A stretch of 64,000 nucleotides of DNA. Source: an uncultured Kordia sp. (GTDB taxonomy: Bacteria; Bacteroidota; Bacteroidia; Flavobacteriales; Flavobacteriaceae). Position numbers and translations under genes: made by a program. Shown one piece after another: positions 60,434-64,000 of this stretch (within the stretch, counting starts at the first letter, position 1; each line of letters begins with the position of its first letter). The notes below the pieces were generated by a model. That model was not told where the DNA came from and did no database searches. It saw nothing but the letters and a program-made list of their open reading frames with translations. The stretch is from the NCBI RefSeq assembly GCF_947496985.1, contig NZ_CANMEZ010000011.1, positions 103,927 through 167,926 of the forward strand, read 5' to 3'.

Positions 60434-61957
60434 ATGAAAAAAGTATTAATGCTATTCATAGGTGTGCTATCTATGCAGATTGGTAACGCCCAGAATATAA
60501 ATGATGTAGTTCGTTTTTCAACAGAAAACATTAACGGTACAGCCCGTTTTAGAGCTATGAGTGGAGCTTTTGGAGCTCTAGGAGGTGATTTCTCTGCCTT
60601 CACAATAAACCCTGCAGGATCAGCCGTTTTCTCAAATAGCGAAACTGCCATCACATTGAGTAATTACAATAATGACAATGACACTTCTTATTTTGGAAGT
60701 TTTGCAAATAGAAATGAATCAGAGTTTGATTTAAATCAAGCAGGTATTGTTTTTGTTTTTAAAGATCTAAATGATAGCAATTGGAATAAAATCACATTAG
60801 GTGTGAATGTTCAAAACAATGACAATTACTACAATAATTATTTTGCCTCTGGGCGAAATACCTCAAGTGGAATTGGTGATTACTTTAACTTTTATGCCGA
60901 TGGACAACAATTAGGAAATATTGCTCAGCTGCCTGGAGAAACCGATACAGATACGTATTTAATTTTAGGTGAAGACTTTGGTTTTGCAGCGCAACAAGCA
61001 TTTTTAGGGTATGAAGGTTTTGTAATTAATCCTGATGATCCAAATAGTAATAATAATATTGGATACAGTCCCAATGCAAATTATGCAGCTGGAGCTGATC
61101 ATGATTATATTGTACAAACTTCTGGCTTTAATAGAAAATATACATTTAATATTGGCGCACAATTCAAAAACAACTGGTACTTTGGATTAAACGTAAACTC
61201 TCATGATGTTGACTATAGAGAACGTAGAGTTTTAATTGAAACACCAGTAGATATTGATTCTGGACTACAATATGCAGAATTTTCAAATGAATTATATACA
61301 TACGGATCAGGTATTTCTTTCCAAGTTGGAGCTATCTACAAAGCTAAAGGGCTTCGTATCGGAGCATCTTACCAATCACCTACTTGGTACACTTTAAACG
61401 ATGAATTAATTCAAGGTTTAAGTACAGATTTTAGAGATCCAAATAGCACAGATGACATTCTAAGAAGAGATATCTTCCCAAATGTAGTAAACGCATATAG
61501 AGAACATCAAATTACAACTCCCGCAGTTGTTACAGGTAGTTTAGCTTATATATTCGGAAAAAAAGGATTAATTAGTTTTGACTATTCTGTAAAAGACTTT
61601 GCGAATGCAAAATTACGTCCTGACAATGATTTTTTTACAGCAAATAGCAATATTAATAATGATTTACAGGCTGCCGCTACTTATAGAGTAGGTGGAGAAT
61701 ACAGAATAAAGAAATTTAGTTTACGTGGAGGATATAGATTTCAAGAAAGTCCATATAAAAATGGGGCTACCGTTGGTGACTTAAATGGTTATTCTTTAGG
61801 TTTAGGATACAATTTTGGAAGTATGGCACTAGATTTAGCATATGATAGAAGTGAACAAACAAATAATCCACAACTTTTTCAAGTTGGTTTAATTGACACT
61901 GTTGCAATAAATAACATTAACACAAATGTTACATTATCACTTTCTTTCAAGCTATAA
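60434..61957 (+). CDS. OmpP1/FadL-family outer-membrane protein
   Basis: A 507-residue predicted beta-barrel with a Sec signal (MKKVLMLFIGVLSMQIGNAQ, cut after the Ala). RFRAMSGAFGALGGDFSAFT, NPAGSAVF, alternating polar/hydrophobic strands throughout (TLGVNVQNNDNYYNNYFASG) and the final strand NVTLSLSFKL with terminal Leu fit FadL-like long-chain fatty-acid/hydrophobic-compound porins of Bacteroidota. Its start is 59 bases after the lipoprotein gene, so possibly one operon. Terminator at 61990. Confidence 0.82.
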   Translation: MKKVLMLFIGVLSMQIGNAQNINDVVRFSTENINGTARFRAMSGAFGALGGDFSAFTINPAGSAVFSNSETAITLSNYNNDNDTSYFGSFANRNESEFDLNQAGIVFVFKDLNDSNWNKITLGVNVQNNDNYYNNYFASGRNTSSGIGDYFNFYADGQQLGNIAQLPGETDTDTYLILGEDFGFAAQQAFLGYEGFVINPDDPNSNNNIGYSPNANYAAGADHDYIVQTSGFNRKYTFNIGAQFKNNWYFGLNVNSHDVDYRERRVLIETPVDIDSGLQYAEFSNELYTYGSGISFQVGAIYKAKGLRIGASYQSPTWYTLNDELIQGLSTDFRDPNSTDDILRRDIFPNVVNAYREHQITTPAVVTGSLAYIFGKKGLISFDYSVKDFANAKLRPDNDFFTANSNINNDLQAAATYRVGGEYRIKKFSLRGGYRFQESPYKNGATVGDLNGYSLGLGYNFGSMALDLAYDRSEQTNNPQLFQVGLIDTVAINNINTNVTLSLSFKL

Positions 61958-61989
61958 GAAATATAAATCGTAACTGATTAAAAAAACAC

Positions 61990-62032
61990 AAAGGTCTCAT
62001 TAGCAAACAGCTTAAAATGAGACCTTTTTACT
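61990..62032 (+). terminator. terminator after OmpP1/FadL gene
   Basis: AAAGGTCTCATT / AATGAGACCTTTTT hairpin with T's. Confidence 0.8.
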
Positions 62033-62341
62033 TTTCAAATAATTCAAATACTCTTTCTTATTATATTTTTTTATAACTCAAAAGTATGTTTAAAGGTTAC
62101 AATACAAAAAGTTGCTTTTCGAAACATTAAATTAATGAGCTTGATGTAAATTTTCAAATACTCCAAAAACTATTTTCACTATACTTTTTCACCCAAGAAA
62201 ACACTCAAATTGACATTTTCTGAGCCAGAATTCCATCAAGTAGAATGAAACTCTCGAAAACTTTGTATCGAGATTAAGTATCAAACCCACATTAAATAAT
62301 AACATCTATTTAAAATAATATTGTTTCATAGTATGACATAA
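62033..62341. other. intergenic region between convergent surface-protein genes
   Basis: A stretch of 309 bases with no ORF, hairpin or promoter motif I can support. Confidence 0.5.
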
Positions 62342-62378
62342 AAAAAACCGAAGCTACTTTCTGCTTCGGTTTTTTGTT
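62342..62378 (-). terminator. terminator of the gliding/T9SS type B protein gene
   Basis: AAAACCGAAGC / GCTTCGGTTTT hairpin with flanking T's 24 bases after the stop. Confidence 0.8.
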
Positions 62379-62401
62379 GTTGTTTTTTCTTTCTGTGTAA
62401 A

Positions 62402-64000
62402 TTATCTCTTTAGCGTAAAATGATTGATGAACTCTTTTGGTGTTCCATCAAATGGATCTATATATTCTACTCTAAACCAATAATCTGCCGATGGCATTAC
62501 ATTCCCATTGAAAGTTCCATCCCATCCTGGTCCTGCTGGACTGATCTGTTTTAGAAGTTTCCCATACCTGTCAAAGATGTAAATCTTCGCAGCTGGTTGG
62601 TTTTGTAATCCTATGATATTCCATGTCGCATTATAAGCATCTCCATTTGGTGTGAAGAATTCCATAAAATCTATCAGTCCAAAGGTTCTTACCAGTTCTC
62701 CACATCCATTGGTATCTCTCACAGTAATGGTATGCTGTCCTGGTTTTAAATCAGTAAAGATTCCATCTGTTTGCCACTGTCCATCATCTAATTGGTATTC
62801 ATAACTTCCTGAGCCACCTGAAGCCGTTGCTGTTACATTATGTGAATCTGCAAAGGCAGGTGTGTTTACAGCAATGTCTAATACACTTGGCGCAGAAGAA
62901 GCCTGATAGGTTACACTATCATCAAATGTACAATTGGTTGGATGATTCATATCGGTTACCGTTACACTATACGTTCCTGCTTCGGTTACTTGTACCGTTG
63001 CAGTAGTAGCCGTTCCACTTGGAGTGGTCCACTGATAGGTAAATCCGGCTCCAAAGTCAACACCAATGGTTCTAACATCCAAGGCTTGTCCTGTGGCTGC
63101 ATCTACACACAGAATATCATCTGCTGGTAGTGTAAAGACCGGTAATGGATTTACTTGTAAGTTTACCAATACGGGATCTGATAAACATCCCGTGATGGTT
63201 TGTCTAACTCTAGCATACAATGTTTGTGGATTGGATGTATTGCTATACGTACTTGGGTTTGCAATAGCATTTATATCCATATCAGCATCCGTAGCAGTTT
63301 CATAGTAAGATACTGCCATGTCTGTCTGTCCATTAATAATAGCTGTATCCAAACTAGTGAGGTCAAACACAGCGGTATCTTGATCCGCTTGATCATCTGC
63401 ACACAACTCATAGGTATTTGGAGCTGTTGCTGATGGAATTGGCTCTACACTAAGTTCTAGACTAGCAATGTTATTGGTATTCAAACAACCTGTAACAGTA
63501 TGCTCCACACGGATAAATACAGTTTGTGGATCGGTTGTATTCTCAAATCCATTGACAAGAGCAGCTGTTCCCGCTACAGCATCTGCCACTGTTGGGTGAT
63601 AACTTACGGTAAAGTCTGCAACATCCTGTGGCGCCTCTAATAAATCTAATGAAGCTGTTACCACATCCCATTCAAACTGTCCTAAATTATCATTGTCATA
63701 TTCACAGAATACATACGTAAAGGCGGTATCGGTAAGTGCTGGTAGTGGATGTACAATCACAGGTAATTCTACCACCTTATAACAAGGAAGCATATTACTA
63801 TCAATCTGTAAATCACTCTCTACACGTACATAGATGATCACTTGTCCATTCATATTGGCTGTTGCCATGTCTACAGAATGCATCGTTGGATCAACAATGG
63901 CATTGGTGTTATCCATTGCATCAGTCGCTGTAGTATGGTAACTCACCGTTACATTATTCTCATTGTTTACAATCTCAGCCTGTGATTGTGTGAGATCGAA
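62402..64000 (-). CDS. gliding-motility-associated surface protein, T9SS type B domain, N-terminus beyond window
   Basis: The frame is open from base 64000 downward; the first GTG (63946) is internal, so the gene starts beyond the window. Seen: about five repeats of roughly 85-95 residues (NTNAIVDPTMHSVDMATANM; FENTTDPQTVFIRVEHTVTG; NPSTYSNTSNPQTLYARVRQ; each followed by CL.../ELSV.P.P), a SprB-like adhesin layout, a beta domain FADSHNVTATASGGSGSYEY, and the C-terminal domain (FFTPNGDAYNATWNIIG, IYIFDRYGKLLKQISPAGPG, FINHFTLKR), the type B sorting signal for the type IX secretion system. Confidence 0.92.
   Translation of the reverse strand, partial: FDLTQSQAEIVNNENNVTVSYHTTATDAMDNTNAIVDPTMHSVDMATANMNGQVIIYVRVESDLQIDSNMLPCYKVVELPVIVHPLPALTDTAFTYVFCEYDNDNLGQFEWDVVTASLDLLEAPQDVADFTVSYHPTVADAVAGTAALVNGFENTTDPQTVFIRVEHTVTGCLNTNNIASLELSVEPIPSATAPNTYELCADDQADQDTAVFDLTSLDTAIINGQTDMAVSYYETATDADMDINAIANPSTYSNTSNPQTLYARVRQTITGCLSDPVLVNLQVNPLPVFTLPADDILCVDAATGQALDVRTIGVDFGAGFTYQWTTPSGTATTATVQVTEAGTYSVTVTDMNHPTNCTFDDSVTYQASSAPSVLDIAVNTPAFADSHNVTATASGGSGSYEYQLDDGQWQTDGIFTDLKPGQHTITVRDTNGCGELVRTFGLIDFMEFFTPNGDAYNATWNIIGLQNQPAAKIYIFDRYGKLLKQISPAGPGWDGTFNGNVMPSADYWFRVEYIDPFDGTPKEFINHFTLKR

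Noticed and set aside
1..64000. Insertion sequences, integrases or transposases
   Set aside because: None of the translated frames shows DDE, Tyr or Ser recombinase motifs.

Overview
The window is AT-rich chromosomal DNA from a member of the Bacteroidota, most likely a marine Flavobacteriaceae (a Kordia-like genome is my guess from gene content, not a measurement). Evidence: promoters of the Bacteroidota type (TTTG, 19-bp spacer, TAnnTTTG), many lipoproteins with short lipoboxes, T9SS/gliding C-terminal domains, a Rho factor with a long Asn/Lys-rich insertion, BT_3928-type DoxX protein, DUF4293 and DUF3667-type proteins, and GG-leader class I lanthipeptide-like precursors.

Layout. 1-2.4 kb: end of a BlaR1/M56-type metallopeptidase gene, a small conserved protein gene, a tRNA-Arg and degenerate copies of its 3' flank. 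2.5-8.5 kb: a module of six genes (COG0523 GTPase, NTF2-like protein, carbonic-anhydrase-like protein, PhoX-type protein on +; two lipoproteins on -) bracketed by the same 7-1-7 palindromic operator, which looks like a Fur-family (perhaps Zur) regulon. 8.8-15.3 kb: two tandem TPR/LytS-type sensor kinases plus a LytTR response regulator, then a lipoprotein and two lanthipeptide-like precursors. 15.6-25.4 kb: a tightly packed ten-gene operon on the - strand, the most unusual part of the window. Six of its products share a core (a helix with an AQ.ALD-type motif, an LGF.PTFY strand, and usually a Tyr-Ser-rich segment ending in VP.PP). They are combined with OmpA-like, PASTA-like, Ig-like, coiled-coil and Lys-rich partners and with a three-repeat protein resembling ribosomal L7/L12 C-terminal domains. 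I do not recognise it as any named system. A broken lanthipeptide-precursor relic lies just upstream.

26-38 kb: accessory metabolism (PhoD-like phosphatase, endonuclease V homologue, a CxxCH lipoprotein, a TerB-like zinc-ribbon protein, a persulfide dioxygenase-rhodanese fusion, an SDR/AhpD-like/amine oxidase/AraC group, an AraC gene cut by one in-frame stop), with a 1-kb gene-free stretch carrying a row of hairpins at 30.2-31.3 kb. 38-59 kb: mostly conserved flavobacterial genes: M57-type metalloprotease, clpS-prmA-tpiA-redoxin-LD-transpeptidase-permease-DoxX run, folP, a 53-residue GG-leader Cys-rich peptide, cdaA, ABC exporter-truA, a phosphodiesterase, an ankyrin protein, a GH18-like protein, rho, rpsT, two identical tRNA-Glu and proS. 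59-64 kb: surface proteins: an Arg/Ser/Gly-rich lipoprotein, an OmpP1/FadL-type porin and the C-terminal part of a large gliding/T9SS type B protein running out of the window.

No insertion sequence, phage integrase, rRNA operon or CRISPR array was found. Start codons were moved inward where a signal peptide or family N-terminus demanded it. Family names are from memory and motif reading, with no database search.
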